Shown: piece after piece, positions 8,328-16,935 of the stretch
Numbering within the stretch: the stretch's first letter is position 1
How the letters are laid out: every line of letters starts with the position of its first letter
IMG/VR virus record: IMGVR_UViG_3300042482_000046
Location: 1 to 63,621 of that record
Source of the DNA: a virus
Length of the DNA: 63,621 nt
Strand: one strand, 5' to 3'
Position numbers and translations under genes: made by a program
The notes under the pieces: model-generated
What the model was told of the DNA's origin: nothing
Databases searched by the model: none
The model's input: the letters and a program-made list of their open reading frames with translations, nothing else

Positions 8328-10310
8328 ATGGCATTTCAACTGTCACCAGGTGTAAATGTATCTGAATATGACCTTACTACCATTGTTCCATCAGTTGGAA
8401 CAACAGAAGGTGCTATTGCAGGACAATTTAATTGGGGCCCAGCTAATTCTATTATAACAATTTCAAACGAAGTTGAGTTGGCCGATCGTTTTGGTAAACC
8501 AGACTCTAACAACTTCGCAACATGGTTTACAGCAGCAAACTTCTTGTCGTATGCTAGAAATCTTAAGGTTGTACGCGCAGCAAATTCAACATTTGATAGA
8601 AACGCAACAGACGGTGTAGGTTTGTTGATCCAAAATGAAGATGTGTATAACTATAACTATAATAGTCCATTTAGAGCAGACGCAAATACAACTATTGCTG
8701 CTCGTTATATTGGAGATAAAGGCAACGGTCTTCGTGTTGCTATATTTGCTAATAGCGCAAACGCAGATGCTTGGACAAATTGGAAAAGTAGTAACACTCT
8801 TTCATATGCCAATCAATTTGACGCAATTCCAGGAACTTCCAATTTTGTTGGTCTTCGCGGTGGTTCAAGTGATGAAATGCATATCATCGTTATTGATGAA
8901 AAAGGCAATTTTACAGGAACTCCAAATACAGTTCTAGAAAAGTTTGCTTTCGTTTCTAAAGCCTCAGATGCTAAGAATGATGACGGTTCTTCAAACTACT
9001 ATGTAAATGTTATTAATGATCGTTCAAGATTTATTTACATTGTAAATCATCAATCAGGAACCACATATAATGTTGCTTCAGTAGCAGCCGTAACTAATAC
9101 CGCTAACAAATTTGATAACAATGACACAGGATTTATCATTCTTTCTGGTGGTTCAGGAAGTGGTGCAAACGTATCGTTCACTGCAAATGCTAACGGATAT
9201 ATCGACACCAGTGTTACCGTAAACAATAGAGGTACTGGTTATAGCTTAGGAGATACAGTAACTGGCGTTACTCAGTCCGTTTCTGGTAATGGTACAGCAA
9301 CAGTAACAGTAACATTACAGGCTCAGGCTATTAATTCAAATTGGGGAAGTCAAGCAGCAAATACTCAGTTTAATGCTGGACCACTCGACTCATATAATAA
9401 ATTATTAGCAAGTGGCGCATCGGCAACTGTAACTGACGCAGAATTAATTTCAGCTTATGATAAGTTCAAGAATGCCGAAGAAGTTGATATTTCTCTTGTT
9501 ATGGCTGGCGCATCATCTTCAACTGTTGCTGAATACCTTGTTGACAACATTGTTGAATCACGTAAAGATTGCGTAGCATTCATTTCACCCCTAATGGCAA
9601 ACGTTGTTAACAGAGCGGGTCAAGAAACAACTCAGATCACAGCTTACAGAAATATGTTTAATTCATCATCATATGCTGTGATGGACTCAAATTGGAAGTA
9701 TCAGTTCGACAAGTACAACAATGTTTATCGTTGGGTACCAATGAACGGTGATATTGCTGGTCTGTGTGTAAGAACAGACTTTGAACGTGATCCATGGTAT
9801 TCACCAGCTGGATTCAATCGCGGCCAGATCAAGAACGTAACAAAGCTTGCTTGGAATCCAAGTAAGACAGATCGTGATGAACTATACAAGAAGGGCGTTA
9901 ATCCAATTGTATCTTTCCCAGGCGAAGGAACAGTTCTATATGGCGATAAGACACTTCTTGCTCGTCCATCAGCTTTTGATCGTATCAACGTTCGTAGACT
10001 GTTTATTGTCCTTGAAAAGGCAATTGCTAGAGCAGCTAAGTACTCACTATTTGAGTTCAATGACGAATTTACACGCGCACAGTTCATTTCGCTTGTAGAA
10101 CCATATCTTCGTGATGTACAAGGCCGTCGTGGTATTTACCAGTACCGTGTAGTTTGCGATCAGACCAATAACACTCCAGAGGTTATCGACCGCAACGAAT
10201 TTATTGGTGATATCTACATCAAGCCTGCTAGAAGCATCAACTTCATTCAGCTTAACTTTGTGGCTGTTAGAACTGGTGTTGCCTTTGATGAAATCGTTGG
10301 TAAGTTTTAA
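8328..10310 (+). CDS. 18: Tail sheath protein gp18
   Basis: 660-residue contractile sheath subunit. The N-terminus reads LSPGVNVSEYDLTTIVPSVG followed by GAIAGQFNWGP, and the C-terminus reads IYIKPARSINFIQLNFVAVRTG; both are diagnostic of gp18. Residues about 260-340 hold a Ser/Gly/Thr-rich beta insertion (SGGSGSGANVSFTANANG), probably a surface-exposed domain, as variable domains in gp18 usually lie on the outside of the sheath. A strong AAAGGAG site precedes the ATG. The sheath contracts to drive the tube through the cell envelope. Confidence 0.96.
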   Translation: MAFQLSPGVNVSEYDLTTIVPSVGTTEGAIAGQFNWGPANSIITISNEVELADRFGKPDSNNFATWFTAANFLSYARNLKVVRAANSTFDRNATDGVGLLIQNEDVYNYNYNSPFRADANTTIAARYIGDKGNGLRVAIFANSANADAWTNWKSSNTLSYANQFDAIPGTSNFVGLRGGSSDEMHIIVIDEKGNFTGTPNTVLEKFAFVSKASDAKNDDGSSNYYVNVINDRSRFIYIVNHQSGTTYNVASVAAVTNTANKFDNNDTGFIILSGGSGSGANVSFTANANGYIDTSVTVNNRGTGYSLGDTVTGVTQSVSGNGTATVTVTLQAQAINSNWGSQAANTQFNAGPLDSYNKLLASGASATVTDAELISAYDKFKNAEEVDISLVMAGASSSTVAEYLVDNIVESRKDCVAFISPLMANVVNRAGQETTQITAYRNMFNSSSYAVMDSNWKYQFDKYNNVYRWVPMNGDIAGLCVRTDFERDPWYSPAGFNRGQIKNVTKLAWNPSKTDRDELYKKGVNPIVSFPGEGTVLYGDKTLLARPSAFDRINVRRLFIVLEKAIARAAKYSLFEFNDEFTRAQFISLVEPYLRDVQGRRGIYQYRVVCDQTNNTPEVIDRNEFIGDIYIKPARSINFIQLNFVAVRTGVAFDEIVGKF

Positions 10311-10323
10311 TTAATAAAATGAA

Positions 10324-10331
10324 CATAAATA
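10324..10331 (+). promoter_or_regulatory. Candidate late promoter before gp19
   Basis: CATAAATA, one mismatch from TATAAATA, 18 bases before the tail tube ATG. A separate promoter would fit the very high copy number of tube protein. Only the motif and its position support it. Confidence 0.45.
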
Positions 10332-10349
10332 GATTCAGAGGAGAATAAA

Positions 10350-10949
10350 ATGGCAGAGTTTAACGTAGCTAACTTTAGATCACAAATGGTAGGAGATGGT
10401 GCAAGACCAAACTTGTTTGCTTGTACCATTCCAGACTTAACAGTAAATGTAAATGGTGAAACTGGTTCCGAAGTTGCTTTCAACTTCATGTGTAGAGCAG
10501 CACAGCTTCCAGGCTCAACTGTAAACAGTGTTCCTGTAAACTACTTTGGTCGTGAACTAAAGTTTTCGGGTAATCGCGTGTTCTCAGAATGGACAGTTAC
10601 AATCATCAATGATGAAGATTTTAAGATCCGTAACACATTTGAAAAGTGGATGAGTTCACTTAATTCACATGTTAGCAATCTTCGTAATCTTGTAAGTCCA
10701 CTTTCTTACCAAAAAGATGGTTATATAACTCAATTTGGTAAGGCTGGTAACGTCATTAAGGAATATAAGTTCGTAGGACTGTTCCCAATCGACGTAAGTC
10801 CAATCGAACTAGATTGGTCAGCAAATGATTCAATCGAAGAGTTTGCTGTAACATTTGCTTACCAGTGGTGGGAATCTACAAATCCAGCATCAAGGTCTAC
10901 TACAGATACAACTCAGGCCGGCCCAAGTGCTGGTCTGGGACTTGTATAA
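10350..10949 (+). CDS. 19: Tail tube protein gp19
   Basis: 199-residue tube subunit directly after the sheath gene. The N-terminus, FNVANFRSQMVGDGARPNLFAC, and the RAAQLPGSTVNSVPVNYFGRELK segment are typical of gp19, as is the length. It stacks as hexamers to form the inner tube. A paralogue with the same fold lies at 19726. GGAG precedes the ATG. Confidence 0.95.
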   Translation: MAEFNVANFRSQMVGDGARPNLFACTIPDLTVNVNGETGSEVAFNFMCRAAQLPGSTVNSVPVNYFGRELKFSGNRVFSEWTVTIINDEDFKIRNTFEKWMSSLNSHVSNLRNLVSPLSYQKDGYITQFGKAGNVIKEYKFVGLFPIDVSPIELDWSANDSIEEFAVTFAYQWWESTNPASRSTTDTTQAGPSAGLGLV

Positions 10950-10964
10950 TTATATTATATAACA

Positions 10965-10986
10965 GGGTGGGGAGAAATCTCCACCC
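10965..10986 (+). promoter_or_regulatory. Hairpin with GAAA tetraloop between gp19 and gp20
   Basis: Nine-base arms gggtgggga and tctccaccc flank a GAAA loop; eight pairs are Watson-Crick and one is G-U. There is no T run after it, so it is not a standard terminator. It could attenuate read-through or mark an mRNA processing or stability point between the abundant tube message and the low-copy portal message. Confidence 0.55.
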
Positions 10987-11005
10987 ATTCAAACTGGAGT
11001 GAGTA

Positions 11006-12733
11006 ATGGTCCAACTTTTTGGCTTTGAGATAAGTCGCAAGAAACAACAAGATCAAGAAGAAAAGAATAAGTCTTTCGCGCTGCCACAGAATGATGACGG
11101 CGCTGTAACTATTCAATCAGGTGCTTATTATGGCACCTATGTCGATCTTGACGGTGTTGTTAGAAACGAAATCGAACTTATCACTCGCTATCGTGAAATG
11201 GCTATGCAGCCAGAACTAGAAACGGCAATTGACGAAATTGTCAATGAAGCAATTGTTAATGATGATTCCGAATCTGGTGTTGAAATAGATACCGACGAAC
11301 TAAAACAGCCAGAAAATATCAAGAAAAAGATTAGAGAAGAGTTTGAGTATGTTCTAAAGCTTCTAGACTTTGGTAACATGGGTCATGAACTATTCCGTCG
11401 TTGGTATACGGATGGTAGACTATTCTATCACGTTATCATCGATGACAAGTCGCCAGCTAAAGGCATTCAAGAACTTAGATACATTGATCCACGCCGTATT
11501 CGCAAGATCCGCGAAATTCAAAAAGCAAAAGATACCGAATCAGGTATGGAAATTATTAAGAGCATGAAAGAATACTACCTCTACAATGAAAGAGGTATGA
11601 TTGGTGCCCATTCCAACTTAGGCACAAAAATTGCTATTGACGCTGTTGTTAACGTCAATTCAGGACTAATGGACTCAAAGAGAGCTATGGTTCTTTCTTA
11701 TCTTCACAAGGCAATCAAACCACTTAATCAAGTACGTATGGTAGAAGACGCAACAGTCATCTACCGTCTCTCACGCGCACCCGAGCGTAGAGTATTCTAT
11801 ATTGACGTTGGTAACATGCCAACAATCAAGGCCGAACAGTATCTCCGCGATGTTATGGTCAAGTATCGCAATAAGCTGGTATATGATTCCAGTACTGGCG
11901 AAATCAAGGATGACCGTAAGCATCTTTCCATGCTAGAAGACTTCTGGCTGCCTCGTCGTGAAGGTGGCAAAGGTACCGAAATCACAACTCTACCAGGCGG
12001 TATGAACCTTGGTGAGTTGGAAGACGTTAAGTATTTTGAAAAGAAACTATATAAATCTCTTGGCGTTCCTATGTCTCGTTTGGAACAATCTCAAGGATTC
12101 TCTCTTGGTCGTTCAACAGAAATTACAAGAGACGAACTAAAGTTTACAAAGTTTGTTAATCGTCTTCGTAACAAATTCTCTACACTATTCGATGAGTTGC
12201 TTAAACTTCAGCTTGTGCTTAAGAAAATCTGCACGGAAGAAGAATGGAAAGAATTTAAGGAAAACATTTGGTATGACTTTAAGAAAGATAACAACTTTAC
12301 CGAACTTAAAGAGGCCGAACTCCTTCAAAATAGAATCACAACTCTTCAGTTAGTAGATCCATACGTTGGTCGTTATTATTCGATGGCATGGGTTCGTAAG
12401 AACGTTCTTCAAATGGACGATGAAGAGATTGAAGAAATCATGCAACAGATTGAAGAAGAAAAAGCAGCTAATACACCTGTTGATGAGCAGGGTAATCCAA
12501 TTCCAACAGATGAAATGGGTAATCCTTTACCACCGCCTCCACCAACACCAAATATTGTTCCACCAACACCAACTGAAAATATGATGCAGCAATATGCGGC
12601 TCAGCAAGGCGCAGCACCGGAACAAATGCCAGTTCAAGATGGAACAGGTAAAGATACAATGGATCCTCTTAACATGGGGCAAACAAAGAATCGTCAACGC
12701 TTTGTAAATGATACTTTGGAGCCAGTTCGTTGA
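11006..12733 (+). CDS. 20: Portal protein gp20
   Basis: 575-residue dodecameric portal. Recognisable parts are GAYYGTYVDLDGVVRNEIELITRYREMA near residues 35-65, the EIVNEAIV segment, LRYIDPRRIRKIRE, and DDRKHLSMLEDFWLPRREGGKGTEI with LPGG. The C-terminus is extended by a Pro/Gln-rich tail (residues about 490-560) including a run of prolines. It initiates head assembly, is the DNA channel and docks terminase, then neck. The end overlaps the TTG of the next gene. Confidence 0.95.
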   Translation: MVQLFGFEISRKKQQDQEEKNKSFALPQNDDGAVTIQSGAYYGTYVDLDGVVRNEIELITRYREMAMQPELETAIDEIVNEAIVNDDSESGVEIDTDELKQPENIKKKIREEFEYVLKLLDFGNMGHELFRRWYTDGRLFYHVIIDDKSPAKGIQELRYIDPRRIRKIREIQKAKDTESGMEIIKSMKEYYLYNERGMIGAHSNLGTKIAIDAVVNVNSGLMDSKRAMVLSYLHKAIKPLNQVRMVEDATVIYRLSRAPERRVFYIDVGNMPTIKAEQYLRDVMVKYRNKLVYDSSTGEIKDDRKHLSMLEDFWLPRREGGKGTEITTLPGGMNLGELEDVKYFEKKLYKSLGVPMSRLEQSQGFSLGRSTEITRDELKFTKFVNRLRNKFSTLFDELLKLQLVLKKICTEEEWKEFKENIWYDFKKDNNFTELKEAELLQNRITTLQLVDPYVGRYYSMAWVRKNVLQMDDEEIEEIMQQIEEEKAANTPVDEQGNPIPTDEMGNPLPPPPPTPNIVPPTPTENMMQQYAAQQGAAPEQMPVQDGTGKDTMDPLNMGQTKNRQRFVNDTLEPVR

Positions 12734-13716
12734 AGAAATTTGGTGAATATCTAGATGAAAGTTTAGCACTTCAGGCTAAAGCAGAACCTAAAACTGCGGC
12801 CTCTAAAGAAGCTCGTAAGATGGGTTTAACTTATATGGGTTTTGGTCGTTATGCTGACAGAAAAGGTAAACTTGCTTATCTTGTACATGACGATAGACTT
12901 GTTCCGTATAAGAGTCAAGATGATGTTGACTCAATGCATTATAAAGCTTCTACAATGCAGCAAAGTGAACCTGTATCTAAAAAGAAGAACATAAGTCCGA
13001 CTGCTAAGGGGCAACCAACACAACCAAGTAAGGCTGATCTTCTTAGAAAAGATGCTGATTTCTATACCGGTGTTAATTCCAAAAGAAGCAAAGAAGACGC
13101 TAAAATACTAAAAGACCTATACAAAGATGCTAATGCGGTAGATAAGGAACTTTTTAAATTTTATCAACCAAACATGTTTGATGAAACAGAACTACAAGCC
13201 ATTGAAGATTATACCGGTGATGGATACGCAGATATAAACAGATACCTATATAAAGGACATGATGAAGGCGCCACAAAAGAACAGGACGATTACTTAAATC
13301 GGACAATAGAAACTTTAGATTCCGCTTTTGAAGAGACGCAAACACCATTTCCATATACTGTATATTCTGGTCTTAGTTCTCGTTATAGCGCAGATAAGTT
13401 TCAGCTTGGTGGTGAATATGTTTTTAGAGGATATGTTTCTACATCACTAGATTTCAATACTGCTATTGGTGGATTTGCTGATGTTGGAGATAAAGATCAA
13501 CCAGTCGTATTACAGGTAGAACTTAAAAAAGGTCAAAAAGCAATATATCTTGACGCTGTTTCAGCCAATTCAGGCGAAAGAGAAACACTTCTTCCAAGAG
13601 GATCAAGGATTAAAGTTATATCAGGTCCTCATGTGCTTGATTCAAATCTTTTTACGGATGCTTATGGAACTAGTTCAATTGCGCTTTTCCATTGCTCAGT
13701 TATAGAAGATCAATAA
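12730..13716 (+). CDS. ADP-ribosyltransferase-like protein, probable internal head protein
   Basis: 328 residues, read from a TTG that overlaps the portal stop (TTGA), implying coupled translation. The N-terminus KKFGEYLDES and the GLTYMGFGRYADRKGKLAYLV segment (about 32-52) look like modules of T4-like head proteins. The C-terminal half has the R-S-E ADP-ribosyltransferase layout: IEDYTGDGYADINRYL (158-173), VYSGL (211-215), FRGYVSTS (232-239) and SGERETLLPRGS (281-292) with the ExE pair E283/E285. The usual first Arg is replaced by Ser213, which may lower or alter activity. By analogy with T4 Alt, packaging and injection to modify host proteins are inferred. Confidence 0.78.
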   Translation: MKKFGEYLDESLALQAKAEPKTAASKEARKMGLTYMGFGRYADRKGKLAYLVHDDRLVPYKSQDDVDSMHYKASTMQQSEPVSKKKNISPTAKGQPTQPSKADLLRKDADFYTGVNSKRSKEDAKILKDLYKDANAVDKELFKFYQPNMFDETELQAIEDYTGDGYADINRYLYKGHDEGATKEQDDYLNRTIETLDSAFEETQTPFPYTVYSGLSSRYSADKFQLGGEYVFRGYVSTSLDFNTAIGGFADVGDKDQPVVLQVELKKGQKAIYLDAVSANSGERETLLPRGSRIKVISGPHVLDSNLFTDAYGTSSIALFHCSVIEDQ

Positions 13717-13721
13717 ATATA

Positions 13722-13729
13722 ATACCAAT
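13722..13729 (+). promoter_or_regulatory. Candidate late promoter before prohead core genes
   Basis: AATAAATA, one mismatch from TATAAATA, 18 bases before the small prohead gene at 13747 and just after the preceding stop. Weak evidence: motif and spacing only. Confidence 0.4.
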
Positions 13730-13746
13730 CGTTTAGGAGAATAAAC

Positions 13747-13902
13747 ATGTCGATTAAGAAAGCATTAGACAGCATTCTAGAAGGTAATCTAGATGAAATG
13801 CGTCAGAACTTTTCTTCTGCTCTTACTACAAAGGCTGTTGAGAAGCTAGAAGAGCAAAAGATTGCTATTGCTAAAAGTTATTTCGCTAAGACAAAGGAAT
13901 AA
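13747..13902 (+). CDS. Small prohead core protein, gp67-like
   Basis: 51-residue protein between portal and protease genes, the place of gene 67 in T4. The sequence reads MSIKKALDSILEGNLDEMRQ followed by a short Ser/Ala segment and AVEKLEEQKIAIAKSYF. The N-terminal pattern and the VEKLEE-KIAIAK helix recur in small prohead core proteins of T4-like phages. AGGAGAATAAACATG gives a good ribosome site. It probably forms part of the scaffold core and is degraded by gp21. Confidence 0.65.
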   Translation: MSIKKALDSILEGNLDEMRQNFSSALTTKAVEKLEEQKIAIAKSYFAKTKE

Positions 13903-13908
13903 TATACA

Positions 13909-15129
13909 ATGAAGGATGTCAAACAAATCCGCGAGCAATTTGATTTAATTACTGAAAAAGAAGAGAAAGAAGATCGTAAACTTTCTGCTCTTGTTCGTGC
14001 TGGTTTGTATGATTCCAAAAAACTTCCTGCTTTAAAACGCGCTCTTGATAAGTCGGCTGATAAGATTACTTCTCAAGAAAAGCGTATGCTTATCAATCTT
14101 CTTGATTCTCTTATCTCACAGGTTGTTAGTGATGATCAAGTCTATCGTAAAGTTAGACAAAATGTTCATAACGTATCCGAAGCTAAGATGGATACCTATT
14201 CCAAGTTTGATCCAAGATATAAGGCTGGTTGGCCCACTGATAAAGAAATGCCATCGGTTCTTATCTTAAAAAGAAAGGCTATTAGAGTGTACCCTGATAA
14301 TCAAAAAGTTGCTTTGTATTACTCACAGGCTTTGGATAAGTATGTAACAATTCCATACAACGATATTCAAGTTGGTTTAAACGAAGCCAAAAATAATGAT
14401 AAGAAAAAGAAAAAAAGATACTACGTGAAGCCAAAATCAAAAGAAGATAAAGATAAGGATCCACCTAAGCCTGGTGGCATAAGAGACACTATTAATTTTA
14501 TAAAACGTAAAGGTGCTCATAAACCACAGTCCAAATTATCAAAAGCAGGAAAAATATTAACTTCGATTGGTCAAAGTAGCAGTGTTTCTGGAGCAGCAGG
14601 AGCAATTGGTGGGGCAATTGGTTCACACTTCTATAACAAAGCAAGAGCAGAAAGAACCAAGAATTCATTAGCTAAAGTTAAAAATACAGTAAAAGTCGCG
14701 CGTGAGAAGCACGAAGCGGAAAAAGCAGCGAAAAGTTCATCGCCGAAACCAACTTCAAGTTCTGTTCCGAAGACTTCAAAATCAACTTCTACTCCTATCC
14801 GTAAAAAGAGTGGAGCAGCAACTAGACAAGCAATGTCAAACATATTAAAGAAAAATTCAAAAGCAACATTTTCTAAAGCTGCTGTAAAAAATTCTACAAT
14901 TAAGGAATCTAATGTATTAGATACCATTAGATCGATTGTTGAAAACAATATCACAGAGCAAAAAATTCAGTTTAATGAAAACGAAATTACTATAAATAAT
15001 ACAGTAGCAAAGAAGTTATTGACCGTATACGAATCAATCAACAGAACAAACAAAAAGAAAATGGAACAAATGCTAAACGAGGACGCTACATCGTTTAACA
15101 AAGTCCTAATGTTCGCAGTAAGGCAGTAA
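13909..15129 (+). CDS. Unknown head-cluster protein, Lys/Ser-rich
   Basis: 406 residues not recognised as a known family. Residues 1-130 are helical and charged, about 150-200 are Lys-rich, and 205-250 hold a Gly/Ala segment (SGAAGAIGGAIGSHFYNKA) that could be a short membrane-active or packing helix. Residues 260-330 are low-complexity Ser/Lys/Ala, and 340-400 form an NNIT/IQFNENEITIN region ending in a helix. The overall basic character and the position between gp67-like and gp21 suggest an internal, DNA-associated head protein. Six bases follow the preceding stop. Confidence 0.6.
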   Translation: MKDVKQIREQFDLITEKEEKEDRKLSALVRAGLYDSKKLPALKRALDKSADKITSQEKRMLINLLDSLISQVVSDDQVYRKVRQNVHNVSEAKMDTYSKFDPRYKAGWPTDKEMPSVLILKRKAIRVYPDNQKVALYYSQALDKYVTIPYNDIQVGLNEAKNNDKKKKKRYYVKPKSKEDKDKDPPKPGGIRDTINFIKRKGAHKPQSKLSKAGKILTSIGQSSSVSGAAGAIGGAIGSHFYNKARAERTKNSLAKVKNTVKVAREKHEAEKAAKSSSPKPTSSSVPKTSKSTSTPIRKKSGAATRQAMSNILKKNSKATFSKAAVKNSTIKESNVLDTIRSIVENNITEQKIQFNENEITINNTVAKKLLTVYESINRTNKKKMEQMLNEDATSFNKVLMFAVRQ

Positions 15130-15132
15130 AAG

Positions 15133-15633
15133 ATGGCAAATTTAATCCGACAACAGAAAATTATCGATAGTAACAAGAGAGCTTTGATTAAGTATGTCGT
15201 TGTTTCCGATGGTTCACAGCAATCAAACACTATTTTAGTAAATGTTTCAACATTAGCATTTGCTATGAATACCAATGGATATATCGCATCTTCAGACGCC
15301 GATACAAAAGCAAATTATACAACTACCATTAAGCGCGTTTTTGGGCAAGTGTCTTCATCTAGCGGTAAGTTAAAACTACAGTGGCATGGTGATGCTAACT
15401 CTGAAATCGTTACAATGTCTAATGGATCATTCGATTATGATTTCCAAAGCATGGGTGATGGCGCAACTATTCCAAATCCAGAAGCAAACTCAAGTGGTGA
15501 TGTTCTAATCTCAACTACTGGATTATCATCTGGTGATTTAGTAACACTTTTTATTGATATGAAGAAAGATGGACAAGACTATGATCAAGGCCAGACAGCA
15601 GATCCATATGCTTTTAATAGAAGACCACTATAA
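15133..15633 (+). CDS. Conserved T4-like virion protein
   Basis: 166 residues. The pattern QQKIIDSNKRALIKYVVVSDG at the start, KRVFGQVSSSSGKLKLQWHGDANSE in the middle and DMKKDGQDYDQGQTADPYAFNR at the end is typical of a conserved structural protein of T4-like environmental phages; its precise role is not known to me. A beta-sandwich is likely from the strand pattern. It lies in the head operon, and the stop overlaps the next start by one base. Confidence 0.65.
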   Translation: MANLIRQQKIIDSNKRALIKYVVVSDGSQQSNTILVNVSTLAFAMNTNGYIASSDADTKANYTTTIKRVFGQVSSSSGKLKLQWHGDANSEIVTMSNGSFDYDFQSMGDGATIPNPEANSSGDVLISTTGLSSGDLVTLFIDMKKDGQDYDQGQTADPYAFNRRPL

Positions 15634-16253
15634 TGAAAAAGCTAGTTAGTCTAATCAAAGAACAAAAATTCGTTGAAGCAGAAAACGAAATTAATTCCAT
15701 AGTACCTCTTATTATGGAAAAGAAAATTTTCGAGATGAAAAAAGCTGTAGCGGCTAAGATGAGCGAAGAGATGCCTATTGTAGGTCCAACAGCACGGAAG
15801 CGTAAGATGGATGTGCTTGAAATGGATGTATCAAAAGAAAAGCCAGAAATGGATGATATTGAAGATATAAGAAAAGAAAAAGCAGTTAACTCCTCTATGA
15901 AGACAAATTTAGGTGGTAATCAAGAAGTTGCTTCAGGTAAAACTAATTTGCCAAAGAAACAAACTGTCAATGATTCTGAAAAAGAAGATTTAAAAGAAGA
16001 AGAGTTAGACGAAGCTCGCATTAATCTTATTAAAGCTAGAATTCGTGGCGGTAAAATTCAACGCCGCAAGAGAGTATCTAATGTTCCTGGAATGACTCTA
16101 CGTGGTGGAACACTAAAGCGCATGTCTGCCGCTGAACGCCGTCGTAGAAAAATGGGCGCTCGTAAGGGTAAAATGAAGCGCAAAGCAAAACTTTCCAGAT
16201 CATTGATGAAGCGTAAGCGTTCATTACAAAAAAGAAAATCATTAGGACTATAA
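15633..16253 (+). CDS. Prohead core protein, gp68-like, with basic tail
   Basis: 206 residues just before the protease. The N-terminus (MKKLVSLIKEQKFVEAENEINSIVPLIMEKKIFEMKKAVAAKMSEE, residues 1-46 in two blocks) resembles the start of gp67/gp68-type core proteins. The centre is acidic; residues 130-206 are extremely rich in Arg and Lys (RRRRKMGARKGKMKRKAKL). The basic tail could bind packaged DNA once the core is processed. Assignment rests on position and N-terminal pattern. Confidence 0.6.
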   Translation: MKKLVSLIKEQKFVEAENEINSIVPLIMEKKIFEMKKAVAAKMSEEMPIVGPTARKRKMDVLEMDVSKEKPEMDDIEDIRKEKAVNSSMKTNLGGNQEVASGKTNLPKKQTVNDSEKEDLKEEELDEARINLIKARIRGGKIQRRKRVSNVPGMTLRGGTLKRMSAAERRRRKMGARKGKMKRKAKLSRSLMKRKRSLQKRKSLGL

Positions 16254-16255
16254 AA

Positions 16256-16900
16256 ATGAAACTTATTAAAGAAGAAGTTTTAAACGTTCAGTATATTGTA
16301 GAAGAAGTAAACGGCAAAAAAGAACGCTTCATTGAAGGTATCTTTATGCAGGCTGAAAAACAGAATAGAAATGGTCGTGTATATCCACGCCATATTCTTA
16401 GCAAAGAAGTTGATAGATATAACAAAGATTACGTAATGAAGAATCGCGCTTTTGGAGAACTTGGACATCCAGATTCTCCGACGATTAACTTAGATCGTGT
16501 ATCACACATGATCACAAGCTTAATACCAGAAGGTAATAACTTTATTGGTAAAGCTAAAATCTTAGATACTCCCAATGGTAAAATTGTGAAAAGTTTATTA
16601 GATGGAGGAGCAAGTCTAGGTGTGTCAACAAGAGGCGTAGGGTCTCTTAAGCCAGCCAACGGCTTTCAACTAGTTCAGGACGACTTTCATTTGGCTACAG
16701 CGGCCGATATCGTTGCTGATCCCTCAGCTCCAGACGCATTTGTCCAAGGTATTATGGAAAATGCGGAATGGATTCTAACTAATCAAGGTTGGAAAGCAGT
16801 TCATCAAGAGCGTGCTAGAAGAATGCTAAAAGAAGCTTCTAGTAACGATATTGAAGATGTTGCTTTAAAAATCTTTGAAAACTACATCTCAAAACTTTAA
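16256..16900 (+). CDS. 21: Prohead maturation protease gp21
   Basis: 214-residue serine protease of the T4 gp21/herpes assemblin-like group. His71 in GELGHP and Ser124 in GVSTRG are the catalytic residues; NRNGRVYP near residue 37 is the family signature. It cleaves scaffold and capsid proteins after L/I-x-Glu sites and then itself. It starts two bases after the gp68-like stop and precedes gp22 as in T4. Confidence 0.95.
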   Translation: MKLIKEEVLNVQYIVEEVNGKKERFIEGIFMQAEKQNRNGRVYPRHILSKEVDRYNKDYVMKNRAFGELGHPDSPTINLDRVSHMITSLIPEGNNFIGKAKILDTPNGKIVKSLLDGGASLGVSTRGVGSLKPANGFQLVQDDFHLATAADIVADPSAPDAFVQGIMENAEWILTNQGWKAVHQERARRMLKEASSNDIEDVALKIFENYISKL

Positions 16901-16903
16901 AAT

Positions 16904-16911
16904 TATAAATA
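16904..16911 (+). promoter_or_regulatory. Late promoter before gp22
   Basis: Perfect TATAAATA, 24 bases before the scaffold ATG. It allows high expression of scaffold independent of the upstream protease. Confidence 0.75.
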
Positions 16912-16935
16912 AAAGAAATAAAGGAGTAATCTAAT

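Noticed and set aside
8635-8937. Hydrophobic 100-codon frame within gp18
   Set aside because: No ribosome site, irregular Leu/Ile/Gln/Thr composition from a shifted frame of AT-rich codons; unlike the frame in gp47 it lacks a clear membrane-protein layout.
14631-15275. Minus-strand frames opposite the Lys/Ser-rich head protein and its neighbour
   Set aside because: Phe/Leu/Ser-rich antisense of Lys and Ala codons, no start signals.
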